A stretch of DNA of 64,000 bases from Leifsonia sp. Root4 (GCF_001425085.1 NZ_LMDN01000001.1:22364-86363); one strand, 5' to 3'. Shown: positions 17,577 through 25,571, counted from the stretch's first letter. Made by a program: numbers and translations. Notes: a model not told the origin generated them from the letters alone.

Positions 17577-17830
17577 CCTCGGCTGCTCCCCACGAATCCG
17601 CACGCTGGCTCGAGCGAACGAGCCGACGGAGGAGGCCCGCTCGCGAAGCCCCGAGCGAATCCGCGACAACCGCCGCCCGTGATATTCGGGGCAACCCGAT
17701 CCGGCCAGATGCTCAAGGCTTCGGTCGCTGGCGCTCCCTCCAGCCAGCGTGAAAAGGAACGTTCCCGCGGGAGGCAGGACTTCGGTCGCGGCCTCGTCCC
17801 TCGGCTGCTCCCTCGAGCCAGCGCGAATTC
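17577..17830 (+). repeat. Degenerate inverted-arm repeat cluster (R2)
   Basis: Between the convergent ends of map and trmD. A shortened A arm (cctcggctgctcc, from 17578) is followed by a B-arm variant (about 17598-17655). A second, diverged A arm lies at about 17722-17752 (cttcggtcgctgg...ccagcgtga), and a well-kept A arm at about 17772-17825, ending ctcgagccagcg. Compared with the cluster near 39.3 kb several bases differ in each arm, so this looks like an older copy. The 296-base gap holds no gene. Confidence 0.75.
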
Positions 17831-17852
17831 CGTCGGGCGAACGTGCGCGACG

Positions 17853-18572
17853 CTACGCGTCGTGCTGCAGCTCGGGCGGAAGCAGGTCCGGCCGCACGCG
17901 TCGCGTGCGCTCCACCTGCTGCTCGTGGCGCCAGCGCGCGATCGCCCCGTGGTCTCCGCTGCGGAGCACCGGTGGCACCTCGCGCTCGCGCCAGACCGCC
18001 GGTTTGGTGTAGCTCGGGTATTCGAGAAGACCGTCCTCGTGGGATTCCTCGACGAGGCTCTCCGGGTTGCCGACGACCCCGGGGATGAGCCGGCCGACGG
18101 CTTCGATCATCGCCATGACGGCAACCTCGCCGCCGTTCAGAACGTAGTCGCCGAGGCTGACGAGACGCACGCGTCCCCGCTCCGCGTACTCGTCGAAGAC
18201 GCGCTGGTCGATGCCCTCGTAGCGTCCGCAGCCGAAGACGATGTGCTGCTCGTCGGCGAGCTCGCGGGCCATCTTCTGGTCGAAGCGCACCCCGGCCGGC
18301 GAGGGGAAGATGATGATCGGATCGGCATCGGAACCGGAGGTTCCGGAATCCAGGATCGAGTCGAGCGCCTCGCCCCACGGCTCCGGCTTCATCACCATGC
18401 CGGCGCCGCCGCCTGCTGGGGTGTCGTCGACGGTGTTGTGGCGGTCGTGGGTGAAGTCGCGCAGGTTGTGCACGCCGAGTTCGATCAGGCCGTTCGCTCG
18501 CGCCTTGCCGAGCAGGGAGATGTCGAGCACATCGAAGAATTCGGGAAAGATCGTGACGATGTCGATGCGCAT
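17853..18572 (-). CDS. trmD: tRNA (guanine37-N1)-methyltransferase
   Basis: Methylates G37 next to the anticodon with S-adenosylmethionine and prevents +1 frameshifts; essential in most bacteria. The 239 residues carry the SPOUT knot signatures: [48 protein letters not shown] and [13 protein letters not shown]. In relatives trmD lies within rpsP-rimM-trmD-rplS. Here rimM is 6 kb away and trmD instead begins nine bases after the sirB stop, on the same strand as nirD-sirB. Confidence 0.95.
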   Translation of the reverse strand: MRIDIVTIFPEFFDVLDISLLGKARANGLIELGVHNLRDFTHDRHNTVDDTPAGGGAGMVMKPEPWGEALDSILDSGTSGSDADPIIIFPSPAGVRFDQKMARELADEQHIVFGCGRYEGIDQRVFDEYAERGRVRLVSLGDYVLNGGEVAVMAMIEAVGRLIPGVVGNPESLVEESHEDGLLEYPSYTKPAVWREREVPPVLRSGDHGAIARWRHEQQVERTRRVRPDLLPPELQHDA

Positions 18573-18581
18573 TGGTCAATC

Positions 18582-19313
18582 TTACGAGAGGACCTCCGCC
18601 GAACTGCTCGCGAGGCTGCTCGCGACGGCGCCGTCGTAGCGGTCGCCGACAAGCGCGACCAGTTCCGCCGGAGGGAAACGGTTCGCGACGAGCAGCGGCG
18701 CACTCACGACATCCGCGCCCGCCTGGTGCGCCAGCGCGGCGAAGTATCCCGGGGCCAGGAGGTAGCTGGCGAGCACGACTCTGGCACCGGGCGCCTGAGC
18801 CCTCGCATCGATGACGGCGTCGGCCAGGCGTGGTGTTGCCGCCGAGATGAAGCCGAGACCGACGTCGCGCCGCAGTAGCAGGCCCAGCCGCCCTGCCATC
18901 TCGGCGCAATCCACCACCGCGCGCTGGTCGCTCGACCCGGCGGCGGCGAGGACGACGCGGTCGTCCGGGCGCAGGCCGGCCTCGGTCAGGCGGCGCGCCA
19001 GCAGGGTGACGAGCCGATCGTCGGGGCCGAGCGCTGCGGCGAGCGCGGTCGTGTGATCCTCGGCCGCGGCGAGATCCTCGCGCAGGTCCACGTGCACGTG
19101 GTATCCCGCCGAGAGCAGCAGCGGGACGACGACAACGATGCCCCGCGGGTCGAGTGCCGCCAAGGACGCCGCCACGTCCGGCTGCTGCACATCGACGAAT
19201 CCCCCGACGACGTCGAGTTCTGGGCGCGCCCTCGCGACAGACTCGACCAGAGCTGCCACCGCGCGTTGACCCTCCGGCGACGAGGTCCCGTGGGAGACGG
19301 CGAGCAACGTCAT
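18582..19313 (-). CDS. sirB: Sirohydrochlorin ferrochelatase-type protein (CbiX/SirB)
   Basis: Inserts iron into sirohydrochlorin to give siroheme, the cofactor of nitrite reductase. The 243-residue protein holds two CbiX-like halves. The first has VSHGTSSPEGQ with the catalytic histidine near residue 7 and SAGYHVHVDLRED with further histidines; the second half (RVVLASYLLAPGYFA) has lost most of them. The ATG overlaps the nirD stop (ATGA), so nirD and sirB are coupled, which supports iron and siroheme rather than cobalt. Longer frames reaching 19616 are not used. Confidence 0.85.
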   Translation of the reverse strand: MTLLAVSHGTSSPEGQRAVAALVESVARARPELDVVGGFVDVQQPDVAASLAALDPRGIVVVVPLLLSAGYHVHVDLREDLAAAEDHTTALAAALGPDDRLVTLLARRLTEAGLRPDDRVVLAAAGSSDQRAVVDCAEMAGRLGLLLRRDVGLGFISAATPRLADAVIDARAQAPGARVVLASYLLAPGYFAALAHQAGADVVSAPLLVANRFPPAELVALVGDRYDGAVASSLASSSAEVLS

Positions 19314-19672
19314 TCGAACTCGATCTCGATGAATCCGCCGACGACGCGGGTGCGGAAGGTCTTGAGGTGCAGCGCAGGATCGCTGAAGCACTCGCCGGTG
19401 CCGAGGTCGTAGACCTCTTTGAGCAGGGGCGAGGCGATGGTTGGCCGCTCCCCCTTCGAGCCGATGATCCCGCGCGCCATCACATAGGCATCGGTCTGCG
19501 GGTCGCGGTGACAGACCGCGTAGATCTCCTTCGGCGACACCTTGAAGAGCGCGATCTGCTTCATCCGCAGCAGCACCGCTTCGCCCCAGGACGGCTCGAG
19601 GTCGGCGAGCGCGCACGCCTGCTCCCAGACGGCAGTGCTGCGAGTCTCGGTCTGTTCCAGTGTCATGCTCAT
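19310..19672 (-). CDS. nirD: Nitrite reductase small subunit NirD
   Basis: A 120-residue Rieske-fold protein that lacks the iron-sulfur ligands, as is usual for NirD. Recognisable are VCHRDPQTDAYVMARGI, KGERPTIASPLLKEVYDLGTGEC and the closing FRTRVVGGFIEIEFE. GAGGA lies nine bases before the chosen ATG (MSMTLEQ); alternatives are the ATG two codons downstream and one at 19708. It is divergent from nirB, whereas nirB and nirD usually run in the same direction. Confidence 0.88.
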   Translation of the reverse strand: MSMTLEQTETRSTAVWEQACALADLEPSWGEAVLLRMKQIALFKVSPKEIYAVCHRDPQTDAYVMARGIIGSKGERPTIASPLLKEVYDLGTGECFSDPALHLKTFRTRVVGGFIEIEFE

Positions 19673-19727
19673 CAGTTCTCGTCCTCTCATCAGGTCTCGT
19701 CCGCTCATCGGCGCCGCAACGAATTCG

Positions 19728-19770
19728 ACAGTACGCAGCGGATGTTTCGGCCGAGGACAGCGCGTGTTAC
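19728..19770 (-). promoter_or_regulatory. Predicted nirD promoter with GTNAC-N17-GAAAC operator
   Basis: Read on the minus strand: GTAAC (19770-19766), 17 bases, GAAAC (19748-19744), 10 bases, TACTGT (19733-19728). The pentamers are spaced in an 11-base register (5+6+5+6+5), as in boxes bound by OmpR/GlnR-type dimers. TACTGT is a TAnnnT -10 box. The same layout with the same spacings occurs facing nirB. Binding of GlnR is inference. Confidence 0.55.
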
Positions 19771-19830
19771 CTCCGGATGACGGGCACCTCACAGTGCACG
19801 GCGCCCCGGGTGGGACGCAGGACATCGCGC

Positions 19831-19873
19831 GTTACACGGGGGTAAAGGCCGAGAAACGGTGTGTCCATAGGCT
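19831..19873 (+). promoter_or_regulatory. Predicted nirB promoter with GTNAC-N17-GAAAC operator
   Basis: GTTAC (19831-19835), six bases, GTAAA, six bases, GAAAC (19853-19857), then 10 bases and TAGGCT (19868-19873) as a TAnnnT -10 box. The operator overlaps the place of the -35 box, as expected for an activator-dependent promoter. It mirrors the nirD-side site in every spacing. Transcription would start about 25-30 bases before the nirB ATG. Confidence 0.58.
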
Positions 19874-19906
19874 CGGCCCTGTTCCGACAGAGAGACGAGG
19901 TCACCG

Positions 19907-22531
19907 ATGCCTGCCGATGACAACAGAATCGCCACCGCCAGAGATACTGCCGCCCGTGAGAGCGCCCCACGCCGAGTCGTCGTGATCGGCGGCGGGCCGG
20001 CAGCGCACCGGCTGGCCGACGCGATCGGCAGCCGCGACCAGTCCGGGCTCGTTCGCCTCACGGTGCTGAGCGAGGAGAACCACCTGCCGTACGACAGGGT
20101 TGCACTGAGCAGGCGCCTGCACGGACGGGAAGACTTGACGCTGACCCCGAGCAGCCCGTGGGACAGCGAGCGTGTGCAGATCCACACGGGCACACGGGTC
20201 GTCGCGGTGGATCCGCTGGCACGCACGGTGAGCGCGGCATCCGGTGCCGTCTACGACTACGACGACCTCGTGTTCGCCACGGGGTCCAGCGCGCCCGTTC
20301 CCGAGATCCCCGGAAGCGAGCACGCCAGGGTCTACCGCACCATCGACGACGTCGACGCCCTCGTCGCCGAGACCGCCGAGCTGAGCGCACGCCTCGGCCG
20401 ACCGACCAAGGTCCTGGTGGCCGGAGGCGGTCTGCTCGGCCTCGAGGCCGCCGGCGGTCTGCACGCCCTCGGCGCAGAGGCCGCCGTCGTGCACAGCGGC
20501 AGCTGGCTGATGTCCGCCCAGCTCGACGAGGGAGCGGGGCAGGCGCTGTCCCGCCTCATCACGGCCCAGGGCCTGACGCTGCACCTCGGAACCCGGCCAC
20601 GCAACATCGTGGTCGAGGACGGCCGGGTGGTCGCGGTCCGGTTCAGCAACGGCAGCACCGTTGAGGCCGACATCGTGATCTTCGCGATCGGCATCACCGC
20701 GCGCGACGAGCTCGCCCGGGCGGCCGGACTGACGATCGGTGCCCGGGGCGGCGTCGTCATCGGCTCCGACTGCCGCAGCTCCGACCCGAACATCTGGGCG
20801 ATCGGCGAGGTGGCGTGCGTCGACGGTCGCTGCGTCGGGCTCGTCGCACCGGCCAACGCCATGGCCGAGACGGTGGCCGACCGCTTGCTCGGCGGTCACG
20901 CCGAATTCGACACGATCGATGACGCCACGAAGCTGAAGCTCTCCGGCGTCGACGTTGCGAGCTTCGGCGATGCGATGGGCGAGACGGAAGGCGCTCTGGA
21001 GATCGTGTACGCCGATCCGGCCAGAGGGCTCTACCAGAAGCTCGTGATGTCCGACGATGCCCGCACGCTCCTCGGCGGCGTCTTCGTCGGCGACGCCGCG
21101 CCCTACTCGGCATTGCGCCCGCTGCTCGGTCGCTCGTTGAGCGCGGAGCCCGCCGCCTACCTCTCCGCGGCCGGCGCGCAGGCGCCAACCGGAGACGAGC
21201 TGCCCGATGACGCGCTCGTCTGCTCGTGCAACAACGTGCGTGTCGGCACCGTGCGCGGCGCCGTCCACAATGGGAACGATGGCGAACCGTGCCATGACCT
21301 GGGCGAGCTGAAAGCCTGCACGCGTGCGGGAACGCAGTGCGGCTCCTGTGTGCCGCTCGTCAAGAAGCTGCTGCAGGGAGAACTCGCGAAATCCGGTGCG
21401 ACGCTCTCCTCGGCGCTCTGCGAGCACTTCGCGCTGAGCCGCCAGGATCTCTTCGAGTCGGTGCGGGTGCTCGGCCTGCGCTCGTTCGAGGAAATCATCG
21501 AACGCTTCGGCAGCGGCCGCGGCTGTGACATCTGCAAGCCGGTCATCGGCTCGATCCTGGCCAGCCAGGGCAACGACTACATCCTCGACAATGGCCGCGG
21601 CGCCCTCCAGGACACCAATGACCGTGCCATGGCCAACATGCAGAAGGACGGCAGCTACTCGGTCGTCCCCCGGATCCCCGGCGGTGAGATCACGCCGGCC
21701 AAGCTCGCCGTCATCGCCGCCGTCGCCACGCAGTTCGGGCTGTACACGAAGATCACCGGCGGCCAGCGCATCGACCTGTTCGGGGCCAGGCTCGACCAGT
21801 TGCCGGACATCTGGCGGATCCTCGTGGATGCCGGCTTCGAATCCGGCCAGGCCTACGGCAAGGCGCTGCGCAACGTGAAGAGCTGCGTCGGATCGACCTG
21901 GTGCCGTTTCGGCGTGCAGGATTCGGTGTCGATGGCTATCCGCTTGGAACTGCGTTACCGCGGTCTGCGCGCCCCGCACAAGTTCAAGTTCGGCGTCTCC
22001 GGCTGCGCCAGGGAGTGCGCGGAGGCACGGGGCAAGGACGTGGGGGTGATCGCCAGCGACAAGGGCTGGAACCTCTTCGTCGGCGGCAACGGCGGCTTCC
22101 AGCCCAGCCACGGCCAGCTGCTGGCATCCGACCTGGACGACGAGACGCTCATCGCCTACATCGACCGCTACATGATGTACTACATCCGCACGGCCGACCG
22201 CTTGCAGCGCACGGCCAGGTGGATCGAGGAGCTGGACGGCGGGCTGGAGCACGTGTACGACGTTGTGGTGAATGACTCGCTCGGTCTGGCCGCAGAACTC
22301 GAGGCGGCAATGGAACGTCATGTGGGGAGCTACGAAGACGAGTGGGCTGCTACGCTGGCCGACCCAGAGAGACTTCGCCGTTTCCGCTCCTTCGTGAACG
22401 CGCCGGGCACGCCTGATCCGAGCATCGGCCGCGTTCTGGAGCGGGGGCAGATGCGGCCGGCTTTCCCGGGTGAAGCGGAAGACGGCAAGGTCATGCTGAG
22501 CGGCCCCAGCATTCCCGTGAGAGGACAATGA
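19907..22531 (+). CDS. nirB: NAD(P)H-dependent assimilatory nitrite reductase, large subunit
   Basis: Reduces nitrite to ammonium in the cytoplasm. The 874 residues contain, in order, an FAD/NAD(P)-binding reductase (VVIGGGPAAHR at 25-35, VAGGGLLGLEAA near 165), a BFD-like [2Fe-2S] domain (CSCNNVRVG near 440 and CGSC near 479), the ferredoxin-like half domain and the siroheme/4Fe-4S domain with CVGSTWCRFG (about 660) and GCARECAE (about 700). All cluster cysteines are present. GAGG precedes the ATG by six to seven bases. Its stop overlaps the sumT start (ATGA), so the enzyme and its cofactor pathway are made together. A mirrored operator lies just upstream. Confidence 0.95.
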   Translation: MPADDNRIATARDTAARESAPRRVVVIGGGPAAHRLADAIGSRDQSGLVRLTVLSEENHLPYDRVALSRRLHGREDLTLTPSSPWDSERVQIHTGTRVVAVDPLARTVSAASGAVYDYDDLVFATGSSAPVPEIPGSEHARVYRTIDDVDALVAETAELSARLGRPTKVLVAGGGLLGLEAAGGLHALGAEAAVVHSGSWLMSAQLDEGAGQALSRLITAQGLTLHLGTRPRNIVVEDGRVVAVRFSNGSTVEADIVIFAIGITARDELARAAGLTIGARGGVVIGSDCRSSDPNIWAIGEVACVDGRCVGLVAPANAMAETVADRLLGGHAEFDTIDDATKLKLSGVDVASFGDAMGETEGALEIVYADPARGLYQKLVMSDDARTLLGGVFVGDAAPYSALRPLLGRSLSAEPAAYLSAAGAQAPTGDELPDDALVCSCNNVRVGTVRGAVHNGNDGEPCHDLGELKACTRAGTQCGSCVPLVKKLLQGELAKSGATLSSALCEHFALSRQDLFESVRVLGLRSFEEIIERFGSGRGCDICKPVIGSILASQGNDYILDNGRGALQDTNDRAMANMQKDGSYSVVPRIPGGEITPAKLAVIAAVATQFGLYTKITGGQRIDLFGARLDQLPDIWRILVDAGFESGQAYGKALRNVKSCVGSTWCRFGVQDSVSMAIRLELRYRGLRAPHKFKFGVSGCARECAEARGKDVGVIASDKGWNLFVGGNGGFQPSHGQLLASDLDDETLIAYIDRYMMYYIRTADRLQRTARWIEELDGGLEHVYDVVVNDSLGLAAELEAAMERHVGSYEDEWAATLADPERLRRFRSFVNAPGTPDPSIGRVLERGQMRPAFPGEAEDGKVMLSGPSIPVRGQ

Positions 22532-23361
22532 CAATGACGAATGCACCGATCACGGATGCACCGATCACGCGCGGCCGCGTGACGCTCGTCGGCGGTGGTC
22601 CGGGAAGCGGTGGTCTCCTCACCGTCGCCGGTGTTGACGCTTTGAGCAGCGCGGACGTCGTGCTCTATGACCGCCTCGCTCCGCTGGCGGCACTGCGCGA
22701 GCAGGCGCCGAACGCCATCCTGATCGACGTCGGCAAGCAGCCGGGTCACCACCCCGTGAGCCAGAGCGGCATCGAGGCGCTCATCGTCGAGCACGCCAGC
22801 ACCGGCGCGCACGTCGTGCGGCTGAAGGGCGGCGACCCTTACGTGCTCGGTCGCGGCAGCGAGGAAGTGCTCGCCTGCCACCGGGCGGGCATCCCCGTCG
22901 CGGTGATCCCCGGCGTGAGCAGCGCCATCGCCGTGCCGGCTGCCGCCGGCATCCCGCTCACCCACCGCGGGGTGAGCAGGCTCTTCACCGTGGTCTCCGG
23001 GCACGCGCCGCTCTCCAACGACGAGCTGCTGCACCTCTCCGGGCTCGGCGGCACAATCGTCGTGCTCATGGGCATCAACACCCTGCCATCGCTCTGCAGC
23101 GGCCTGCTGCGCCACGGCACCCCGGCGAGCATGCCGGTTGCCATCATCGAACGCGGATTCAGCGACACCCAGCGCACCACCATCGCCGATCTCGGCAGCA
23201 TCCTGGCCGAGGCGTCGACCGCCCGCGTCTCCTCGCCCGCCGTTCTGGTGATCGGCGAGGTCGTTCGCCTGGCGAACGATGGCGACAGCGATGCCGTATC
23301 GCTGATGGCGCGCGCCGCACGCGTGGATTCCGATCTCGGCGCAGGCCTGGTCGACGCGTGA
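22528..23361 (+). CDS. cobA: Uroporphyrinogen-III C-methyltransferase (SUMT)
   Basis: Adds two methyl groups from S-adenosylmethionine to uroporphyrinogen III, giving precorrin-2 for siroheme. The 277 residues show VTLVGGGPGSGGLLTVAG, VLYDRL, GHHPVSQ, the cofactor loop RLKGGDPYVLGRG (about 98-110) and VIPGVSSAIAVPAAAGIPLTHRG. There is no N-terminal dehydrogenase/chelatase part as in CysG. A short N-terminal repeat (ITDAPIT) precedes the fold. It overlaps both neighbours by four bases (ATGA with nirB, GTGA with hemD). Confidence 0.92.
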   Translation: MTMTNAPITDAPITRGRVTLVGGGPGSGGLLTVAGVDALSSADVVLYDRLAPLAALREQAPNAILIDVGKQPGHHPVSQSGIEALIVEHASTGAHVVRLKGGDPYVLGRGSEEVLACHRAGIPVAVIPGVSSAIAVPAAAGIPLTHRGVSRLFTVVSGHAPLSNDELLHLSGLGGTIVVLMGINTLPSLCSGLLRHGTPASMPVAIIERGFSDTQRTTIADLGSILAEASTARVSSPAVLVIGEVVRLANDGDSDAVSLMARAARVDSDLGAGLVDA

Positions 23362-23441
23362 CCACCCGTCACCCGGGGCTCGGGGCTGATGCACAGCGCG
23401 TGACCACCCGTCACCCTGGGGTCCGGAGTGACGCGCAGGAG
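23358..23441 (+). repeat. 42-bp in-frame tandem duplication at the start of hemD
   Basis: Two 42-base units (23358-23399 and 23400-23441) share the opening 17 bases and about 30 of 42 overall. Each begins GTG ACC ACC CGT CAC and encodes a 14-residue unit, TTRHPGLGADAQR and TTRHPGVRSDAQE. Each unit therefore also offers its own GTG start codon. Confidence 0.85.
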
Positions 23442-24557
23442 GAGCCGGTTCTCGGTCTCCGCCCCGATCAACTCCACGGTTTTCGCATCGCGGTGACCAG
23501 CGACCGCCGCTCCGGCGACCTCATCGACGCCTTCGAGCGACGCGGGGCGACTGTGATGCACGCGCCGACGCTGCACATCGTCAATGCCGCAGAAGACGAG
23601 CCTGTCATCGCCGACACCCGCGCGATCATCGCGGCGCGCCCCGATCTGCTGCTCGCCACGACTGCGTATGGAATCCGGCGCTGGTTCGATGTGGCGGATG
23701 CCGCCGGCCAGGGTGACGCGCTCACCGAGGCGCTGAGCGGCACCAGCATCCTCGTGCGCGGCCCCAAGGCACGCGGCGGCATCCGTGCAGCCGGTCTTGA
23801 TGACGTCGGGATGAGCGCGGAGGAGACGAGCGCTTCACTGGTCGACAAGGTGCTCGAGGAGTTCCCGCCGGGGCTGACCGTCGTCGTGCAGGTGCACGGT
23901 CACCAGGATGAGCTGCAACTCGACCGTCTGCGCGCCGTTCACCCGCGCGTTCTGACCGTCGCGCCGTACCGCTGGGTGGCTCCGGACGACTCGGACCACC
24001 GGGTGCGTCGCCTGATCGATGCCGTCTGCGCCGCACAACTGGACTGCATCACCTTCACCAGCGCACCGGCCGTCGACGCCCTGCTCAGCGCGGCGGACGA
24101 GCTCGGCCGCCGCACCGAACTTCTCGCGGCGATGCGCGACACGGTGCTGACGGCCGCCGTCGGCCCGGTGACCGCTGCGCCGCTGCAGGCGGCCGGCCTG
24201 GAACCGATCCAGCCGGAGCGCTTTCGGATGGGTGCGCTGATCCGGCTCGTCTGCGAACACCTGGAGAGCGCGAACGTCGACGCCGTCCAGACCGTCGCCG
24301 GCCCGGTGTTGCTGCGCGGAACCGTCGTGCAGGTCGGCGAGAACCGCGTGGCGTTGACGCCGAGCGCCCTGGCGATCTTCCGGGCGCTGTACGCCGCCCG
24401 GGGCGCGGTCGTCTCCCGTGAGGAGCTTGCTCGCGTGCTTCCCGGCGATGCCGACGATCATGTGCTCGAGATGGCGCTGAGCCGGCTCCGACAGTCATTG
24501 GCAACGCCGGGACTCATCGCGACAGTTGTGAAACGCGGCTACCGGCTGAACGTCTGA
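23358..24557 (+). CDS. hemD: Uroporphyrinogen-III synthase fused to an OmpR-type winged helix
   Basis: The first two thirds (about residues 35-300) are a HemD fold (FRIAVTSDRRSGDLIDAFERRGA, then TFTSAPAVDALLSAADE and VGPVTAAPLQAAGL), which closes the tetrapyrrole ring. The last 90 residues are a Trans_reg_C winged helix (VALTPSALAIFRALYAARGAVVSREELARVL ... VVKRGYRLNV, quoted in part). Such fusions are known in Actinobacteria next to nitrite reductase genes; the helix may let the enzyme act as a DNA-binding regulator. 399 residues if the GTG overlapping the sumT stop is used; the second GTG, 42 bases on, removes one copy of the duplicated 14-residue opening. Last gene of nirB-sumT-hemD. Confidence 0.88.
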   Translation: MTTRHPGLGADAQRVTTRHPGVRSDAQEEPVLGLRPDQLHGFRIAVTSDRRSGDLIDAFERRGATVMHAPTLHIVNAAEDEPVIADTRAIIAARPDLLLATTAYGIRRWFDVADAAGQGDALTEALSGTSILVRGPKARGGIRAAGLDDVGMSAEETSASLVDKVLEEFPPGLTVVVQVHGHQDELQLDRLRAVHPRVLTVAPYRWVAPDDSDHRVRRLIDAVCAAQLDCITFTSAPAVDALLSAADELGRRTELLAAMRDTVLTAAVGPVTAAPLQAAGLEPIQPERFRMGALIRLVCEHLESANVDAVQTVAGPVLLRGTVVQVGENRVALTPSALAIFRALYAARGAVVSREELARVLPGDADDHVLEMALSRLRQSLATPGLIATVVKRGYRLNV

Positions 24558-24560
24558 GTC

Positions 24561-24588
24561 GACTCACACACGCCGACTCACACACGCC
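24561..24588. repeat. Two perfect copies of a 14-bp unit after hemD
   Basis: gactcacacacgcc occurs twice in tandem, four bases downstream of the hemD stop codon. No coding role. It is one more short tandem duplication in the window. Confidence 0.85.
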
Positions 24589-24631
24589 GGTTCGCACGCA
24601 GCGTGGTTCACATTCAGGCTGGTTGATACGG

Positions 24632-24677
24632 CGAGAGGGCCACCGGCTCGCAGGGCTGCGTGCCGGTGACCCTCTCG
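24632..24677. terminator. Bidirectional hairpin between hemD and rimM
   Basis: Arms 24632-24647 and 24662-24677 pair over 16 bases with one mismatch, and the 14-base loop can form four more pairs (cgca with tgcg). The hairpin lies between convergent genes, 75 bases after hemD and 46 bases after the rimM stop. There is no clear T-tract on either side, which is common in high-GC Actinobacteria. Confidence 0.72.
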
Positions 24678-24722
24678 TGACGTTCCGATCACCGCGCGCG
24701 AACGCGGCGGTGATGGCGTTGT

Positions 24723-25331
24723 CTAGTCCTTTGTCGAATCGCCATCTGCGGCTGAATCCGCTTCGGCGACCTCGGCCGGCTCCTCGGGCAGCTCTTCGAA
24801 CAGTCCGTTCGGAGGCGTGACCGTGACGACACCGGCTTCGATGTCGACGGAGGCGACGATGGCCTTCACGAAGGGCACCATCACCTCGCCGTTCGGCGTC
24901 TTGACGATGATGAGGTCCTGTGCCGGGAAGTGCTCGATCCGGGCGACCTGGCCGACGGTGACACCGTCGCGCACGACGGCGAGGCCGGCGAGCTGGTGGT
25001 CGTACCAGGCGTCTTCCTCGTCGGGCGACTCTGCGTCATCCTGGTCGATCCAGAGGATCGCCTTGGCCAGGCCCTCGGCGGCGGTGCGGTCGGAGACCCC
25101 GACGAAGAACCCGACGGGGTGGCTGTTGTACCAGCGCAGCTCGGCGAGTTCGAGGGTCTTTCCGTGCCACGGGGATTCCGTGGGAACCTGCAAGGAGAAC
25201 ACGGCGCCCGGGACGAAACGTCGCCCCGGGTCGTCCGTGAAAAGCTCCAGCTTGATTGCACCCTTGAGGCCGTGCGCCTTGGTCAGGCGCCCTACCCGCA
25301 GTTGCGTGCGGCGCGCGTCGTCGTCACTCAC
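24723..25331 (-). CDS. rimM: 16S rRNA processing protein RimM
   Basis: Assembly factor for the 30S head that binds S19. The protein has the N-terminal beta-barrel (LRVGRLTKAHGLKGAIKLEL), a middle part with FVGVSDRTAAEGLAK and the PRC-barrel end (EEDAWYDHQLAGLAVV, VGQVARIEHFPAQDLIIV). An acidic Ala/Glu tail of about 25 residues follows. I chose the GTG right after the khpA stop (202 residues), since it places MSDDDARRTQ before the conserved part; ATGs at 25355 and 25376 inside khpA are possible. No trmD follows, unlike in relatives. Confidence 0.9.
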   Translation of the reverse strand: MSDDDARRTQLRVGRLTKAHGLKGAIKLELFTDDPGRRFVPGAVFSLQVPTESPWHGKTLELAELRWYNSHPVGFFVGVSDRTAAEGLAKAILWIDQDDAESPDEEDAWYDHQLAGLAVVRDGVTVGQVARIEHFPAQDLIIVKTPNGEVMVPFVKAIVASVDIEAGVVTVTPPNGLFEELPEEPAEVAEADSAADGDSTKD

Positions 25332-25332
25332 T

Positions 25333-25569
25333 TCAGAAGTCAGTGTCGACGACATCGACGCGTACGCGCTTGCCATCGGCCAGCGCAGCCACGAGGGTGC
25401 GCAGGGCCTTGGCGGTGCGTCCGGCGCGACCGATCACCCGGCCGAGGTCCTCGGGATTCACACGAATCTCGAGGACGTCGCCACGGGGTGAGTTCTTGGC
25501 CACAACCTGCACGTCGTCCGGGTGATCAACGATCCCCTTGACGAGGTGCTGCAAAGCGGGAGCGAGCAA
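25333..25569 (-). CDS. khpA: KH-domain RNA-binding protein KhpA
   Basis: A 78-residue single KH domain: LAPALQHLVKGIVDHPDDVQ, then EIRVNPEDLGRVIGRAGRTAKALRTL-type core with the GRAG RNA-binding loop near residues 47-50, and the end VRVDVVDTDF. In firmicutes KhpA works with KhpB and affects cell-wall growth; in Actinobacteria the gene is fixed between rpsP and rimM. The start is a TTG three bases after the rpsP stop, the only start that keeps the complete family N-terminus. Confidence 0.9.
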   Translation of the reverse strand: MLAPALQHLVKGIVDHPDDVQVVAKNSPRGDVLEIRVNPEDLGRVIGRAGRTAKALRTLVAALADGKRVRVDVVDTDF

Positions 25570-25571
25570 GA

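Noticed and set aside
19901-22546. An 881-codon open frame opposite nirB and similar long antisense frames (8880-11954, 36105-38060, 40422-42641, 52200-55055)
   Set aside because: High GC at third positions leaves few stops in opposite frames. The translations are rich in Arg, Gly, Asp and His without any domain, and each lies over a clear gene with family motifs on the other strand.
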